A DNA stretch of 64,000 nt, from contig NZ_JAQSDZ010000005.1 in the NCBI RefSeq assembly GCF_029946165.1, positions 331,516-395,515 on the forward strand. Reading direction: 5' to 3'. Under the pieces are notes generated by a model. That model had not been told where the DNA came from. It did not search any database and saw nothing but the letters and a program-made list of their open reading frames with translations. This document shows, piece after piece, positions 37,940-47,457 of this stretch. The position numbers and the translations under genes were made by a program. This DNA is from Methylotenera sp. Lineage in GTDB: Bacteria; Pseudomonadota; Gammaproteobacteria; Burkholderiales; Methylophilaceae. Each line of letters opens with the position of its first letter. Position 1 is the stretch's first letter.

Positions 37940-39451
37940 TTATTTTTTGCTGTCTAATTTAGCTTTTAATAAAGCACCAAGGTTTGTTGTACCAGCAGAA
38001 GCTGCGTCATTTGGTACTTGTGGTGCAGCATCTTTAGCTTTTGCAGATTTAGCTTTAGGTTTAGCATCTGATTTTTCTTCAGTTGAAGCAGTTGCGCCTG
38101 AAGGGTCAGCAGAAAGTTGTTTAACACCTAATGAAATACGCTCTTTTTCTACATCAATAGCCAAGATAACTGCTTGTAATTCGTCGCCTTTTTTGAAGTT
38201 GCGGATAGCTTCTTCGCCAGTTTGTGACCATGATAGATCTGACAAGTGAACTAAACCATCGATACCGCCTGGCAAGCCAATGAACACGCCAAAGTCAGTG
38301 ATTGATTTGATTTGACCTGAAACGATATCACCTTTGTGATGTGTTGCAGAGAAATCGTCCCATGGGTTAGCTTTACATTGTTTCATACCCAATGATAGAC
38401 GACGACGAGCTTCGTCGATTTCAAGAATCATCACTTCAACTTCGTCGCCTAATTGAGCGATTTTGCCTGGGTGAATGTTTTTGTTAGTCCAATCCATTTC
38501 AGAAACGTGAACTAAACCTTCGATACCTGGTTCGATTTCAACGAATGCACCGTAATCAGTCAAGTTTGAAACTTTACCGAATAGACGTGTTGAAACTGGG
38601 TAACGACGAGTTAATGCAACCCATGGATCGTCGCCCAATTGTTTGATACCTAGTGAAACACGGTTTTTCTCTTGATCAAATTTCAAGATTTTTGCTTCAA
38701 CTTCTTCACCTACTGTTAATACTTCAGATGGGTGTTTTACACGACGCCATGCTAAGTCAGTAATGTGTAGCAAACCATCAATGCCGCCCAAATCAACGAA
38801 TGCACCGTAGTCTGTAATATTTTTAACGATACCTTTAACCACTGCGCCTTCAGCCAATGTGCCCATTAATGCTTCGCGATCTGCACCAGCACTAACTTCC
38901 ATTACTGCACGACGTGAAACAACGATGTTGTTACGTTTGCGGTCGATTTTGATTACTTTTAGGTCACATTCTTTATTTTCGAATGGAGTAGTGTCTTTTA
39001 CTGGACGTACATCAACCAATGAACCTGGCAAGAAAGCCATGATGCCATTTACAGAAACGCGTAAACCACCTTTAACTTTACCGCTTACGAAACCTTTAAT
39101 GATGCGACCTTCGTTCATTGCATCTTCTAAATCTAACCATGTTTCCATGCGTTTAGCTTTTTCGCGTGAAAGCAATGTTGAACCGAAACCATCTTCTAGT
39201 TTTTCGATTAACACTTTAACGAAGTCACCAACTTGCACTTCGATTTCGCCTTGAGCGTTTTTGAATTCTTCAGCAGCGATAACGCTTTCTGATTTTAGAC
39301 CAGCATTAACAATTACGTGATCTTGGTCAACTGAGATAACCTCAGCTGTAATCACTTCACCAGAACGCATTTCTTGGTGAGCTAAGCTTTCTTCAAAAAG
39401 CGCAGCAAATGATTCCATGGGTGAAGCAGTAGATGTAGAAGTAGAAGCCAT
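37940..39451 (-). CDS. rpsA: 30S ribosomal protein S1 with five S1 domains
   Basis: S1 brings mRNA to the ribosome and controls its own translation. At 503 residues it is shorter than E. coli S1 (557). I can place five S1 domains, starting near residues 31, 117, 202, 287 and 374, each ending in a motif such as [13 protein letters not shown]. The sixth S1 domain is missing. In its place is an Ala/Lys/Asp-rich linker of about 35 residues, after which the protein still ends [16 protein letters not shown]. An in-frame internal loss, not a frameshift, explains this. Domains 1-5 keep family-like spacing. Confidence 0.96.
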   Translation of the reverse strand: MASTSTSTASPMESFAALFEESLAHQEMRSGEVITAEVISVDQDHVIVNAGLKSESVIAAEEFKNAQGEIEVQVGDFVKVLIEKLEDGFGSTLLSREKAKRMETWLDLEDAMNEGRIIKGFVSGKVKGGLRVSVNGIMAFLPGSLVDVRPVKDTTPFENKECDLKVIKIDRKRNNIVVSRRAVMEVSAGADREALMGTLAEGAVVKGIVKNITDYGAFVDLGGIDGLLHITDLAWRRVKHPSEVLTVGEEVEAKILKFDQEKNRVSLGIKQLGDDPWVALTRRYPVSTRLFGKVSNLTDYGAFVEIEPGIEGLVHVSEMDWTNKNIHPGKIAQLGDEVEVMILEIDEARRRLSLGMKQCKANPWDDFSATHHKGDIVSGQIKSITDFGVFIGLPGGIDGLVHLSDLSWSQTGEEAIRNFKKGDELQAVILAIDVEKERISLGVKQLSADPSGATASTEEKSDAKPKAKSAKAKDAAPQVPNDAASAGTTNLGALLKAKLDSKK

Positions 39452-39473
39452 TAAATAAAATTACCTAAAAAAT

Positions 39474-39494
39474 AATCCCACCTAGCAGTGGGGT
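39474..39494 (-). promoter_or_regulatory. Hairpin in the rpsA 5' leader
   Basis: CCCAC (39477-39481) and GTGGG (39488-39492) pair around a 6-nt loop, with further weak pairing outside. On the minus strand the stem is followed by an AT-rich T-run and lies 26 nt before the rpsA ATG. It could be the site of autogenous control by S1, which is known for E. coli rpsA but with a different leader fold. Confidence 0.4.
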
Positions 39495-39497
39495 GAT

Positions 39498-39529
39498 TAA
39501 AAAAACCTGCGAATCAATGTAAAACGCAG
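39498..39529 (-). terminator. Terminator-like hairpin between cmk and rpsA
   Basis: CTGCG (39507-39511) and CGCAG (39525-39529) form a stem with a 13-nt loop. On the minus strand it is followed by G and seven Ts. A TATAAT for rpsA lies upstream of it on the minus strand (39566-39561), so the hairpin would be inside the rpsA leader and could work as an attenuator as well as a terminator for cmk. Confidence 0.55.
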
Positions 39530-39639
39530 ACGAAAAATTCTTAAAATTACTAAAGATAGAATTATAACTAAAACATTGAAAAATAAAAGACTATTCGCTA
39601 AATTTATTAGTAATTTTCTACTAAAAACCGTATAAAAAC

Positions 39640-40314
39640 TTAACTAATTGGCAGAATTTGGTATTTTTGCAAAATATAGTCAACGGCTGCCGAAATACCT
39701 ACATTGTCAGTTTCTAGTAAAATGGCATCATCAGCCATGACTAATGGTGCGCTTGCGCGTCCTTTATCCCTAGCGTCACGTTCAGTTAAGTCTTGCAGGA
39801 TGCTCTCATAATTAGCGGGTTCGTTCTTGCCTAGCAGTTGTTTGTAGCGGCGTAGTGCGCGCGTTTCAGTACTTGCAGTGAGAAATACTTTCAATTCTGC
39901 TTTCGGAAATATTACGGTTCCCATGTCGCGCCCATCCGCCACTAAGCCAGGGGCTTTGCAAAAATTATGTTGTATCTCGACTAGCGCTGCGCGTAATGGC
40001 GCGTGTACCGCTACTTGTGATGCGCCTTTGCCGATTTCTTCAGTGCGTATTTCGTTGGAAACATCTTTATTATTAAGTAAAACCTGCTCGTTGATAAATT
40101 CAATTTTGAGTGTTTTGCAGCATGCGGTAACGGCTAACGCGTCACTCCAAGCGATATTGTTTTGCTGCGCGGCAAAAGCAACGATGCGGTATAACGCGCC
40201 AGAATCTAAATAATGAAAACCAAGCTTGCTCGCGACAAGCTGTGCAACAGTGCCTTTACCTGATGCGGAAGGCCCATCAATGGCGATGACTGGAGTGGGG
40301 TTAACTAATGGCAA
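39640..40314 (-). CDS. cmk: Cytidylate kinase
   Basis: Cmk phosphorylates CMP and dCMP. The P-loop is [14 protein letters not shown], and the substrate-binding region includes LDSGALYR and the motif [13 protein letters not shown]. The frame stays open far into aroA, but no ATG fits. The TTG at 40314 gives 224 residues and a family N-terminus ([14 protein letters not shown] soon after the start), against 227 in E. coli. This start overlaps aroA by 14 bp, which suggests translational coupling. Confidence 0.92.
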   Translation of the reverse strand: MPLVNPTPVIAIDGPSASGKGTVAQLVASKLGFHYLDSGALYRIVAFAAQQNNIAWSDALAVTACCKTLKIEFINEQVLLNNKDVSNEIRTEEIGKGASQVAVHAPLRAALVEIQHNFCKAPGLVADGRDMGTVIFPKAELKVFLTASTETRALRRYKQLLGKNEPANYESILQDLTERDARDKGRASAPLVMADDAILLETDNVGISAAVDYILQKYQILPIS

Positions 40315-41623
40315 TATTTTTAAACTCTTTAAAATAGTTAGGGAATGTTTTATTAACGCAAGCAGGGTCGTTAATCGTAATAGGCACGCCGCCGAGTGAC
40401 ACAAGTGAGAAGCACATCGCCATGCGGTGATCGTCGTAGGTATCAATCACTGCATTAGGTGTGAGTTGTGCAGGCGGGGTGATTTTAATGTAATCAGCAC
40501 CTTCTTCTACAATCGCGCCAACTTTGCGTAACTCAGTTGCCATGGCTGCGATACGGTCTGTTTCTTTCACACGCCAGCTGGCGATGTTACGCAAAGTTGA
40601 AGTGCCTTCTGCAAACAAGGCTACAATTGCTAAAGTCATTGCGGCATCAGGGATGTGGTTGCAGTCAATATTTAATGGTAGAAGTTTGCCTCCAACAGGG
40701 GCGCGAGATTCAATCCAGTTATCACCCCAGCTAATTATGGCATTCATGTAGCTTAAGGGGGCTGTAGTATATACAGGTTGACCTAAAGGTCCTGTAAATT
40801 TTACATCGCCCTGAATGCTATCTTTGCTTATGCCTATAACGCGCACTGGCCCACCACTAATCGCGCCCGCTGCCAAAAAATATGAAGCTGAAGAGGCATC
40901 ACCTTCAACAAAAAATATGCCCGGGCTTTTATAGCTACAGTTTTCTGGAATTGTAAAACGTTCCCAACCATCTCGAACTACATCGATACCAAACTTAGCC
41001 ATTAAATTAAGCGTAATTTCAATGTAAGGTTTAGAAATTAATTCACCAACAACCTCAATAGTAGCTTTTTGTTTTGTGAGTGGAAGAGCCATGAGTAATG
41101 CAGTTAAAAACTGGCTTGAAACATCACCACGAATCTTAATTGGTTTAGATAAATCAATTTTAGGTGGGTAAAGTTTTAATGGTGGAAAGCCATTGTTAGC
41201 TAAGTAATGAACTTCTGAACCAGCTTGTTTTAATGCATCCACCAAATCACCAATAGGTCGTTCATGCATGCGTGGCACACCTGAAAGAGTGTAGTCCCCG
41301 CCTGCTAAAGCAAGGGCAGCTGTGAGCGGTCTAAAAGCCGTGCCCGCATTGCCAAGAAAAATTTCAGCGTTTTTATTCGGAAAATTACCGTTACAACCTG
41401 TTACGCGCCAAGCATTTTCTGCAAAATTTTCTAGTTTAACTCCTAATGTTTGCAGGGCTTCTAGCATACGTGATGTGTCGTCAGAAGCTAGTAGGTCGCG
41501 AATCTCGGTAACGCCACTAGCTAAAGCAGCCAGCAATAAAGTGCGATTTGAGATGCTTTTTGAACCAGGAAGCGTAATAGTGCCTTGTGCTTTATGTCTT
41601 GCGGGTAGTGATAGTTGTTCCAT
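40301..41623 (-). CDS. aroA: 3-phosphoshikimate 1-carboxyvinyltransferase (EPSP synthase)
   Basis: AroA joins shikimate-3-phosphate with PEP in the aromatic pathway. The substrate motif [20 protein letters not shown] is at about residues 19-38, and the second signature, [16 protein letters not shown], lies near the C-terminus. The [16 protein letters not shown] block has the alanine variant of the usual GNAGTAMRP/GTAFRP loop. The length is 440 residues. tyrA lies 12 bp upstream and cmk overlaps the end, so tyrA-aroA-cmk form one operon. Confidence 0.97.
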   Translation of the reverse strand: MEQLSLPARHKAQGTITLPGSKSISNRTLLLAALASGVTEIRDLLASDDTSRMLEALQTLGVKLENFAENAWRVTGCNGNFPNKNAEIFLGNAGTAFRPLTAALALAGGDYTLSGVPRMHERPIGDLVDALKQAGSEVHYLANNGFPPLKLYPPKIDLSKPIKIRGDVSSQFLTALLMALPLTKQKATIEVVGELISKPYIEITLNLMAKFGIDVVRDGWERFTIPENCSYKSPGIFFVEGDASSASYFLAAGAISGGPVRVIGISKDSIQGDVKFTGPLGQPVYTTAPLSYMNAIISWGDNWIESRAPVGGKLLPLNIDCNHIPDAAMTLAIVALFAEGTSTLRNIASWRVKETDRIAAMATELRKVGAIVEEGADYIKITPPAQLTPNAVIDTYDDHRMAMCFSLVSLGGVPITINDPACVNKTFPNYFKEFKNIAIS

Positions 41624-41635
41624 TTTTACATTTCT

Positions 41636-42508
41636 TTATTGTTTATTTTTTGCCCAAGCATTGCGTGCAACACTGGCGCGCTCAAAAAGGGCTTGTATTC
41701 CAGCACCATCTTCGTTTGCAAGTAGGTTTTTAAGTTGGCTTAGTTCACTTTCAAAGGCTCTTATCTCACTTAAAAGAGCGTCTTTGTTAGCTAAACTGAT
41801 GTCGCGCCACATTTCTGGGTGACTGCCTGCGATTCGGGTGAAATCTCTAAAACCACTTGCTGCGAAGCTAAATAGTTGTGCGGCATTAGGGCGTGAGGCG
41901 ATGTCATCGACTAATGCAAACGCTAATAAGTGCGGTAAATGACTCACTGCAGCAAAAATACTGTCATGCGTTTCAGCTGGCATTTCGCTCACATTAGCGC
42001 CACATTCACGCCAAAATTCAGCGACTATGGCTACGGCATCTTGGTTGGTTTCCGCGGTAGGCGTTAATACAACGTTTTTACCTATATATAAATCAGCCAT
42101 TGCAGCGGTTACGCCACTTTTTTCTGCGCCCGCGATTGGATGGCCGCCAACAAACTGGTTGAATTGTTCACCTAATACTTCTTTTGCACACGCCAAAACG
42201 TCACACTTTGTGCTGCCTGCATCCGTAATAATGGTATTGCTTTTTATATGAGGTTTTATGCTGTATAAGATGCTTGCTGTTTGTGCAACTGGTGCAGCAA
42301 TCATTACTAAATCAGCATCTTTAAGTGCTGCATGCATATTGACTTCTTGCGTATCAGAAAATGCATCAATCACGCTTAGATTAAGCGCTTCTTGCAGACT
42401 TTCTTGGCTGCGACCAATGCCTATAATATGTGTTGCGCTGGCCTTCTTAAGCGCTAGCGCAAAAGAACCACCAATCAAACCCACACCAAAAATGACGATT
42501 TTTTTCAA
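41636..42508 (-). CDS. tyrA: Prephenate dehydrogenase
   Basis: TyrA oxidises prephenate to hydroxyphenylpyruvate for tyrosine. The NAD-binding motif FGVGLIGGSFALAL (7-20) and the substrate block VGGHPIAGAEKSG are intact. At 290 residues it is the monofunctional form without a chorismate mutase domain. The start is TTG at 42508 with no Shine-Dalgarno sequence, and it lies within one arm of a long inverted repeat (42507-42610), which may control its translation. Confidence 0.93.
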   Translation of the reverse strand: MKKIVIFGVGLIGGSFALALKKASATHIIGIGRSQESLQEALNLSVIDAFSDTQEVNMHAALKDADLVMIAAPVAQTASILYSIKPHIKSNTIITDAGSTKCDVLACAKEVLGEQFNQFVGGHPIAGAEKSGVTAAMADLYIGKNVVLTPTAETNQDAVAIVAEFWRECGANVSEMPAETHDSIFAAVSHLPHLLAFALVDDIASRPNAAQLFSFAASGFRDFTRIAGSHPEMWRDISLANKDALLSEIRAFESELSQLKNLLANEDGAGIQALFERASVARNAWAKNKQ

Positions 42509-42610
42509 AAGTTAAATATTTAGCAGAAAATGCTACACCAAAAAATGCTACACAAAGAAAGTGCGATCAATCGCAAAACCAAATTGTAGCATTTTTGCTA
42601 TTTAACTTTT
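42507..42610 (-). promoter_or_regulatory. tyrA leader with competing hairpins
   Basis: The outer arms 42507-42518 and 42599-42610 are perfectly complementary (AAAAGTTAAATA). Inside, AAAATGCTACAC occurs twice in direct orientation (42527-42538 and 42542-42553), and the complement of its first 11 bases occurs once (TGTAGCATTTT, 42585-42595). A further small hairpin TGCGA-TCAA-TCGCA (42562-42575) lies in the middle. The inverted copy can pair with either direct copy, so two mutually exclusive stems are possible just before the tyrA start. Confidence 0.55.
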
Positions 42611-42641
42611 AGATATCCCTGCTTATTTAATTTTCATAACA

Positions 42642-43391
42642 TTAGAGGCACTTCCACACACCATCGATCAGCATCTCAAGTGGCTTATAATTTTGTTTAT
42701 AAGCCATTTTTTTGCTTTCTCTAATCCAATAGCCTAAGTATAAATAAGGAAAATTTAGGGATTTCACCCATTCCGCCTGCCATAGTACGTTGTAAGTGCC
42801 TAAGCTTGCATGTGCGTCGCTGGTGTCGTAAAAAGTGTAAACGGCTGATATGCCATCGAGCACAATATCAATCACACTAACCATTTTAAGTTGATTGTTT
42901 TCTCTAAACTCTACCATTACGCTTTCTACATTGGTTTGGCATAAAAAACTTTGGTATTGTTCAATTTTTTCAATTTCGGTTTTTCGGCCTGAATCTTGGT
43001 CAGAGTGTAGTTCAGATTCCGCATGCCGCGCATCTTGGTAAGCTGCATATAGCGCGTAGTGCTCTTTGTGGTAAGCAATTGGCAGAATAGTTGTGGTTAG
43101 GTTCTGGTGTTGTTTGAAAGCGCGCTTCTGGCTGCGATTTGGCACAAAGTCATTCAGCTTGATTCTTACAGGTATGCATTCTCGGCAGTTTTCGCAATGT
43201 GGTCTGTAGGCAAACTTACCACTACGTCTAAAGCCTTGTTGAATAAGGCCGCTATATATATGGGCATCGATTAAATGTTGTGGGGTCGCTATTAAACTTT
43301 GTGCAAGTTTATTGGGTAAATAGCCGCAAGTATAGCCAGTGGTCACGTAAAATTGCAGCTTGTTTAAAGGTGGTTCAGATGGCGTTGTCAT
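42642..43391 (-). CDS. bpt: Aspartate/glutamate leucyltransferase
   Basis: Bpt transfers leucine from Leu-tRNA to proteins with N-terminal Asp or Glu, marking them for ClpS-ClpAP degradation. The 249 residues match the ATE1-related Bpt family: N-terminal cysteine block YTCGYLPNKLAQS, HCENCRECIPVRI, and the C-terminal LYLGYWIRESKKMAYKQNYKPLE. The two CxxC-like cysteines are kept. It lies 17 bp downstream of aat in the same operon, so both arms of the bacterial N-degron pathway are made together. Confidence 0.95.
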   Translation of the reverse strand: MTTPSEPPLNKLQFYVTTGYTCGYLPNKLAQSLIATPQHLIDAHIYSGLIQQGFRRSGKFAYRPHCENCRECIPVRIKLNDFVPNRSQKRAFKQHQNLTTTILPIAYHKEHYALYAAYQDARHAESELHSDQDSGRKTEIEKIEQYQSFLCQTNVESVMVEFRENNQLKMVSVIDIVLDGISAVYTFYDTSDAHASLGTYNVLWQAEWVKSLNFPYLYLGYWIRESKKMAYKQNYKPLEMLIDGVWKCL

Positions 43392-43408
43392 GTTCCGTGC
43401 TTATTCAA

Positions 43409-44110
43409 TTAAGACCGTGTTAAAAGTTTAAGATGTTGCATAAATTGGTCTCGCTCAATCTCGCGACCGCCAAAGCTGGCGAGTAATGGTGTTTTCATCT
43501 GGCAATCAATCAGCCCAACATTTTGCGTTTGTAAGTATTTAACTAGATGTACAAAGGCAACTTTTGAAGCATCCGTCACATGATGAAACATACTTTCTCC
43601 ATAAAACATACGCCCAATTTTAATTCCATAACAACCGCCGACCAGTTGATTGTCAAGCCAGCTTTCCATACTTATGGCATAGCCTAAGCGGTTAAGTTCA
43701 CAGTAAGCTTCAATCATTTCCGGGCTAATCCAAGTGCCTGCTGGATTGTTGTTTTTATCTAATCTAGGTGTGTTGCTACAGGCGGCCATGACTGCACGAA
43801 AGTCTGTATTAAAGCGTACTTCGAAGGGCTGTTTTTTTAGCGTTTTTTTAAGTGAATTCGATATTTTTAATTCATCTGGGAAAAGCACCATGCGCGGGCT
43901 TGGGCTCCACCACATCACAGGTTCGCCTTCGCTATACCATGGAAATATACCATGTTGATAAGCGCTTAATAGGCGCTTTGCAGATAAATCACCGCCAATT
44001 GCGATTAAGCCATTTGGCTCTTTTAGCGCCCTAGCTAAAGGCGGAAAGTCGCAGTCTTCTTCTAGGCTGGCGACTCGTCCATTGGGTAGCTGATAATAGG
44101 CGTAGCTCAT
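43409..44110 (-). CDS. aat: Leucyl/phenylalanyl-tRNA-protein transferase
   Basis: Aat adds Leu or Phe to proteins with N-terminal Arg or Lys for ClpS recognition. The 233 residues carry the family motifs PNGLIAIGGDLSAKRLLSAY, GIFPWYSEGEPVMWWSPSPR, and VGGCYGIKIGRMFYGESMF. The size equals that of E. coli Aat (234). It starts the aat-bpt operon and is divergent from the copper locus. Confidence 0.97.
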   Translation of the reverse strand: MSYAYYQLPNGRVASLEEDCDFPPLARALKEPNGLIAIGGDLSAKRLLSAYQHGIFPWYSEGEPVMWWSPSPRMVLFPDELKISNSLKKTLKKQPFEVRFNTDFRAVMAACSNTPRLDKNNNPAGTWISPEMIEAYCELNRLGYAISMESWLDNQLVGGCYGIKIGRMFYGESMFHHVTDASKVAFVHLVKYLQTQNVGLIDCQMKTPLLASFGGREIERDQFMQHLKLLTRS

Positions 44111-44185
44111 AAACTTTATGTGAATTTATTAATCAATGCAATTGACTGTAAATGTTAGTTTACCTTGTTTAGCCTTTATGATTAA

Positions 44186-44551
44186 ATGAATCCTATGTCT
44201 TTGTCATCGCGCAAACTTTTAAGATTATTTGTGTTGCTATTGCTAACAGTTTTCATTAGTGAAACTGTTTATGCAAGCGGCATGATGGCATCTGTGCAAG
44301 TTATCCCTAGTCATACAGAAGCGTCCGCTGAACTTTGTCATGATGTGCCTAACGCACAACAGGCCCATGAAAAGCAGCACGCGCATGCAAGCTGTAAAGA
44401 TTGCAGTCATTGTTTTGCTTGTTTTTCAATGATGATACAAGCGCCTTTGATTGCACCTACGTTAAAAAAACAATTGATTGCAACAACTCTTTTTGTTGAA
44501 ATTTATCACTCTCCTAGCACTATTCAACCTCAAAAACCACCCATAGCTTAG
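44186..44551 (+). CDS. Cys/His-rich small exported protein at the copper locus (CopL/CruR-like)
   Basis: The 121-residue protein has an N-terminal hydrophobic segment (about 11-30) and a central histidine- and cysteine-rich stretch (HEKQHAHASCKDC followed by SHCFAC). The CxxC pairs suggest copper binding. It precedes an outer-membrane factor and a multicopper oxidase, as CopL precedes copAB in Xanthomonas, and resembles the DUF2946-type copper-responsive leader proteins such as CruR of Bordetella. Whether it acts as a protein or through its translation is not known. The family assignment is tentative. Confidence 0.6.
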   Translation: MNPMSLSSRKLLRLFVLLLLTVFISETVYASGMMASVQVIPSHTEASAELCHDVPNAQQAHEKQHAHASCKDCSHCFACFSMMIQAPLIAPTLKKQLIATTLFVEIYHSPSTIQPQKPPIA

Positions 44552-44566
44552 CTCTCAAAGCTTTGT

Positions 44567-44601
44567 GCTGCCCGTTGTTTATGCATTGTAAACGGCGAGC
44601 A
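44567..44601 (+). promoter_or_regulatory. Stem-loop between the small Cys protein and the outer-membrane factor gene
   Basis: CTGC-CCGTT (44567-44575) can pair with AACGG and GCAG (44590-44594 and 44598-44601), with a 3-nt bulge and a 14-nt loop. It lies in the 117-bp spacer after the small gene. It has no T-run, so a simple terminator is unlikely. It may take part in polarity or Rho-dependent control if the small ORF acts as a leader. Confidence 0.35.
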
Positions 44602-44668
44602 GACAATCAATTTTAGTTTTACTGTGATGAATGCACGGTAAAACCAGACTTTTTTAGATGGGATTTAT

Positions 44669-46042
44669 ATGAAATTTTTCCAAAACAAGTTCACTAAAAC
44701 GCTCACTTGCGCATTAGCGAGCTTGACTCTAGTTGGCTGTGCAACATTTTCTCAAGACGGTGGCTTTGAGGGAGTGAAAAAAGTAAGTACAGCACATATC
44801 AAGCAAGAAATTGTTTGGACAAAATCTGAGGCTGAGCAAAAAGTTGTAGACGATAGAGTGTCTGAGTTGTTAAAAACTCCTTTGAATGCGGATAGTGCTG
44901 TACAACTCGCTCTGCTTAACAATAAAGATTTGCAGGCTTCATTTTATAAGCTTGGTATTTCTGAAGCTGATGTTGTGCAAGCAGGTCGTTTGCCAAATCC
45001 TAAATTTTCTATGTTTTATGCCAGAAATAATGGCGATTACAAAATAGAGCAGGCGCTGACGTTTAATATTTTTTCGCTTATCACCATCCCCAAATTGCTT
45101 GAAATTGAGCGTAGCAATTTTGAAAGAACTAAGCAATCCGTCGCACTTGATGTTTTAAATTTAGCGTATGAAACGCGACTTGCCTACTTTAATGCGGTGG
45201 CGGCCAATGAGCGCTTGAGCTATAGCGAACAAGTTAAAGAGTCTGCGGAGGCAAGTGCTGAGTTGGCAAGACGTATGGTGAAAGCCGGTAATTGGAATGC
45301 GCTTGAGCGGGCGACAGAGCAGAGTTTCTATGTTGAGGCCATTGTTGATTATTTCAACGCGAAAAACCAAAAAACTAGTGCGCATGAAGCCTTATCGCGC
45401 TTAGTTGCACTGCCTGTAGAGCAGTTAAGTTTGGAAAAACGCCTGCCTGATTTACCGCAAACCATAGACAAATTAAATGATTATGAAGAAACCGCATTCG
45501 AACAACGCTTAGATTTGCAAGCAATGCGTTTAGAAACGCAAGCTTTAGCTAAACAATTGGGGTTAACCAAAACTACTCGTTTCATCAATGTGCTAGAAAT
45601 TGGCCCCGCAAGAGTGCTAGAAGGTCGACGTGGTGATCCTTATAAAAAAGGCGTAGATATTTCATTCGAATTACCTTTGTTTGACTGGGGTGGAGCGAAA
45701 GTTGCACATGCTGAGGCAACCTATATGCAAGCAGTTAATCGCACTGCGCAATTGGCGATTAATGCCCAATCAGAAATTCGTGAGGCTTATAGCCGCTATA
45801 AAACCAACTATGACTTAGCTAAACACTACCGCGATGAGATCGTGCCGCTGCGCAAAAAAGTTTTGCAAGAAAATCAGCTACGCTACAACGGCATGTTAAT
45901 CAGCCCGTTTGAGCTGTTTGCCAATGCACGTGCACAAGTGCAAAGCGTGAATAGTTATATTGCAACTTTAAATGAGTTTTGGTTGGAGCAAACAACACTA
46001 GAAATGTCGTTGATTGGCCGCGCCAGCAAAGAGGGGAAATAA
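44669..46042 (+). CDS. TolC-family outer-membrane lipoprotein of the copper locus
   Basis: A 457-residue outer-membrane efflux factor with a lipobox VGCA (C24). The two long helical hairpin regions typical of TolC/CusC proteins are recognisable, with LPNPKFSMFYARN near the first and FELPLFDWGGAKVAHAEATY near the second. It would form the outer channel for metal or metabolite export. It lies 2 bp before a Tat-exported multicopper oxidase gene. No RND pump or membrane-fusion gene (cusBA) accompanies it here. Confidence 0.87.
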   Translation: MKFFQNKFTKTLTCALASLTLVGCATFSQDGGFEGVKKVSTAHIKQEIVWTKSEAEQKVVDDRVSELLKTPLNADSAVQLALLNNKDLQASFYKLGISEADVVQAGRLPNPKFSMFYARNNGDYKIEQALTFNIFSLITIPKLLEIERSNFERTKQSVALDVLNLAYETRLAYFNAVAANERLSYSEQVKESAEASAELARRMVKAGNWNALERATEQSFYVEAIVDYFNAKNQKTSAHEALSRLVALPVEQLSLEKRLPDLPQTIDKLNDYEETAFEQRLDLQAMRLETQALAKQLGLTKTTRFINVLEIGPARVLEGRRGDPYKKGVDISFELPLFDWGGAKVAHAEATYMQAVNRTAQLAINAQSEIREAYSRYKTNYDLAKHYRDEIVPLRKKVLQENQLRYNGMLISPFELFANARAQVQSVNSYIATLNEFWLEQTTLEMSLIGRASKEGK

Positions 46043-46044
46043 AA

Positions 46045-47445
46045 ATGAACAATTTATTAAGTAGACGCAATTTTTTTAAATTAGCGGGTGCTGGTATCGC
46101 AGCCTCTACCGTGAGTAAAGTCGCAATGGCAGCTTTGCCAGAAATTGTTGCGGCAGAAAATGCAAATACACAATCGCAGTTACAACCTAATACTGGTCGG
46201 CCCTACAACCCTGTGGTGACATTGAATGGTTGGAGTCTGCCTTGGCGTATGAAAAATGGCGTGAAAGAGTTTCACTTGGTTGCAGAGCCTGTTGTCCGTG
46301 AAATCGCACCTGGTATGAAAGCGCATTTGTGGGGTTATAACGGTCAAAGCCCAGGCCCAACCATTGAGGTGGTAGAGGGCGATAAGGTACGTATTTTTGT
46401 AACCAACAGATTGCCCGAGATAACCAGCGTACATTGGCATGGACAGCCATTGCCAAATGGTATGGATGGCGTTAGTGGATTAACACAAGCGCCAATTGAG
46501 CCAGGTAAAACCTATGTATACGAGTTTGAAGCAAAGCGTGCAGGTAGTTTTATGTACCATCCGCATGCCGATGAAATGACGCAGATGGCTATGGGTCTGA
46601 TGGGGAGTTGGGTGACGCATCCTAAAAATCCTAAATTCATGCCAGTCGATAGAGATTTTATTTTCTTGCTCAATGCCTACGATATTGACCCAGGAAGCTA
46701 CACACCAAAAATAAACACGATGTTGGATTTTAATTTATGGACATGGAATAGCCGTGCATTCCCGGGGATTGACCCACTCGTGGTGCGTAAGAATGACCGA
46801 GTGCGTATTCGTATGGGTAATCTCACCATGACTAATCATCCTATGCATTTGCATGGTCATGAGTTTCAAGTAACCGGTACCGATGGTGGCTGGGTGCCAC
46901 CTACGGCTAGGTGGCCGGAAGTAACAACGGATATTGGCGTGGGACAAATGCGCGCCATTGAATTTGTGGCGAATAATCCCGGTGATTGGGCATTACATTG
47001 CCATAAAAGTCATCACACCATGAATGCGATGGGGCATCAAGTGCCAACGTTAATAGGTGTTAAGCAGGGCGACTTGGTCGATAAAATCAGTAACTTAGTG
47101 CCAGATTATATGCCAATGGGTGAAACGGGTATGGCTGAAATGAGCGAGATGGCGGCGATGATGCCGATGCCATTGCCAGAGAATACCTTACCGATGATGA
47201 CTGGCAAAGGACAGTTTGGCGATGTGAACATGGGTGGTATGTTTTCTGTTTTAAAAGTGCGTGAAGGTTTAGCGAAAGGCGATTATAAAGACCCAGGAAA
47301 TTATAAGTTTCCTAAAGGTACGACGGCCTATGGGTTTGTAGGTGATACGCCAGAACCGCCAAGGCAAGCTGTGGATTCTATAAAGTCTGAAAAGCCTGTA
47401 GTAGAGTTGCAGGTACGCAAACCTACTGGCCATGAAGGACATTAA
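46045..47445 (+). CDS. Tat-exported multicopper oxidase (CopA/CumA-like)
   Basis: The start at 46045 gives a Tat signal SRRNFFKLAGAG (residues 6-17); the open frame further upstream inside the previous gene is ignored. The copper ligands of a laccase-type enzyme are complete: VHWHGQPLPNG, MYHPHADEM, NHPMHLHGHEF and WALHCHKSHHTMNAMGH, where the second cupredoxin signature holds the type 1 cysteine. A Met-rich stretch (MAEMSEMAAMMPMPLPENT) follows at about residues 364-382. It probably oxidises Cu(I) or organic substrates in the periplasm as part of copper resistance. It has 466 residues. Confidence 0.93.
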   Translation: MNNLLSRRNFFKLAGAGIAASTVSKVAMAALPEIVAAENANTQSQLQPNTGRPYNPVVTLNGWSLPWRMKNGVKEFHLVAEPVVREIAPGMKAHLWGYNGQSPGPTIEVVEGDKVRIFVTNRLPEITSVHWHGQPLPNGMDGVSGLTQAPIEPGKTYVYEFEAKRAGSFMYHPHADEMTQMAMGLMGSWVTHPKNPKFMPVDRDFIFLLNAYDIDPGSYTPKINTMLDFNLWTWNSRAFPGIDPLVVRKNDRVRIRMGNLTMTNHPMHLHGHEFQVTGTDGGWVPPTARWPEVTTDIGVGQMRAIEFVANNPGDWALHCHKSHHTMNAMGHQVPTLIGVKQGDLVDKISNLVPDYMPMGETGMAEMSEMAAMMPMPLPENTLPMMTGKGQFGDVNMGGMFSVLKVREGLAKGDYKDPGNYKFPKGTTAYGFVGDTPEPPRQAVDSIKSEKPVVELQVRKPTGHEGH

Positions 47446-47457
47446 TCAGGAGTTGTC

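Noticed and set aside
39640..40446. Long version of cmk starting at 40446
   Set aside because: It would add 44 residues of non-homologous sequence read from inside aroA; the TTG at 40314 gives the normal length.
45979..46044. Upstream start of the multicopper oxidase gene
   Set aside because: It lies within the preceding gene, and the Tat signal begins properly at 46045.
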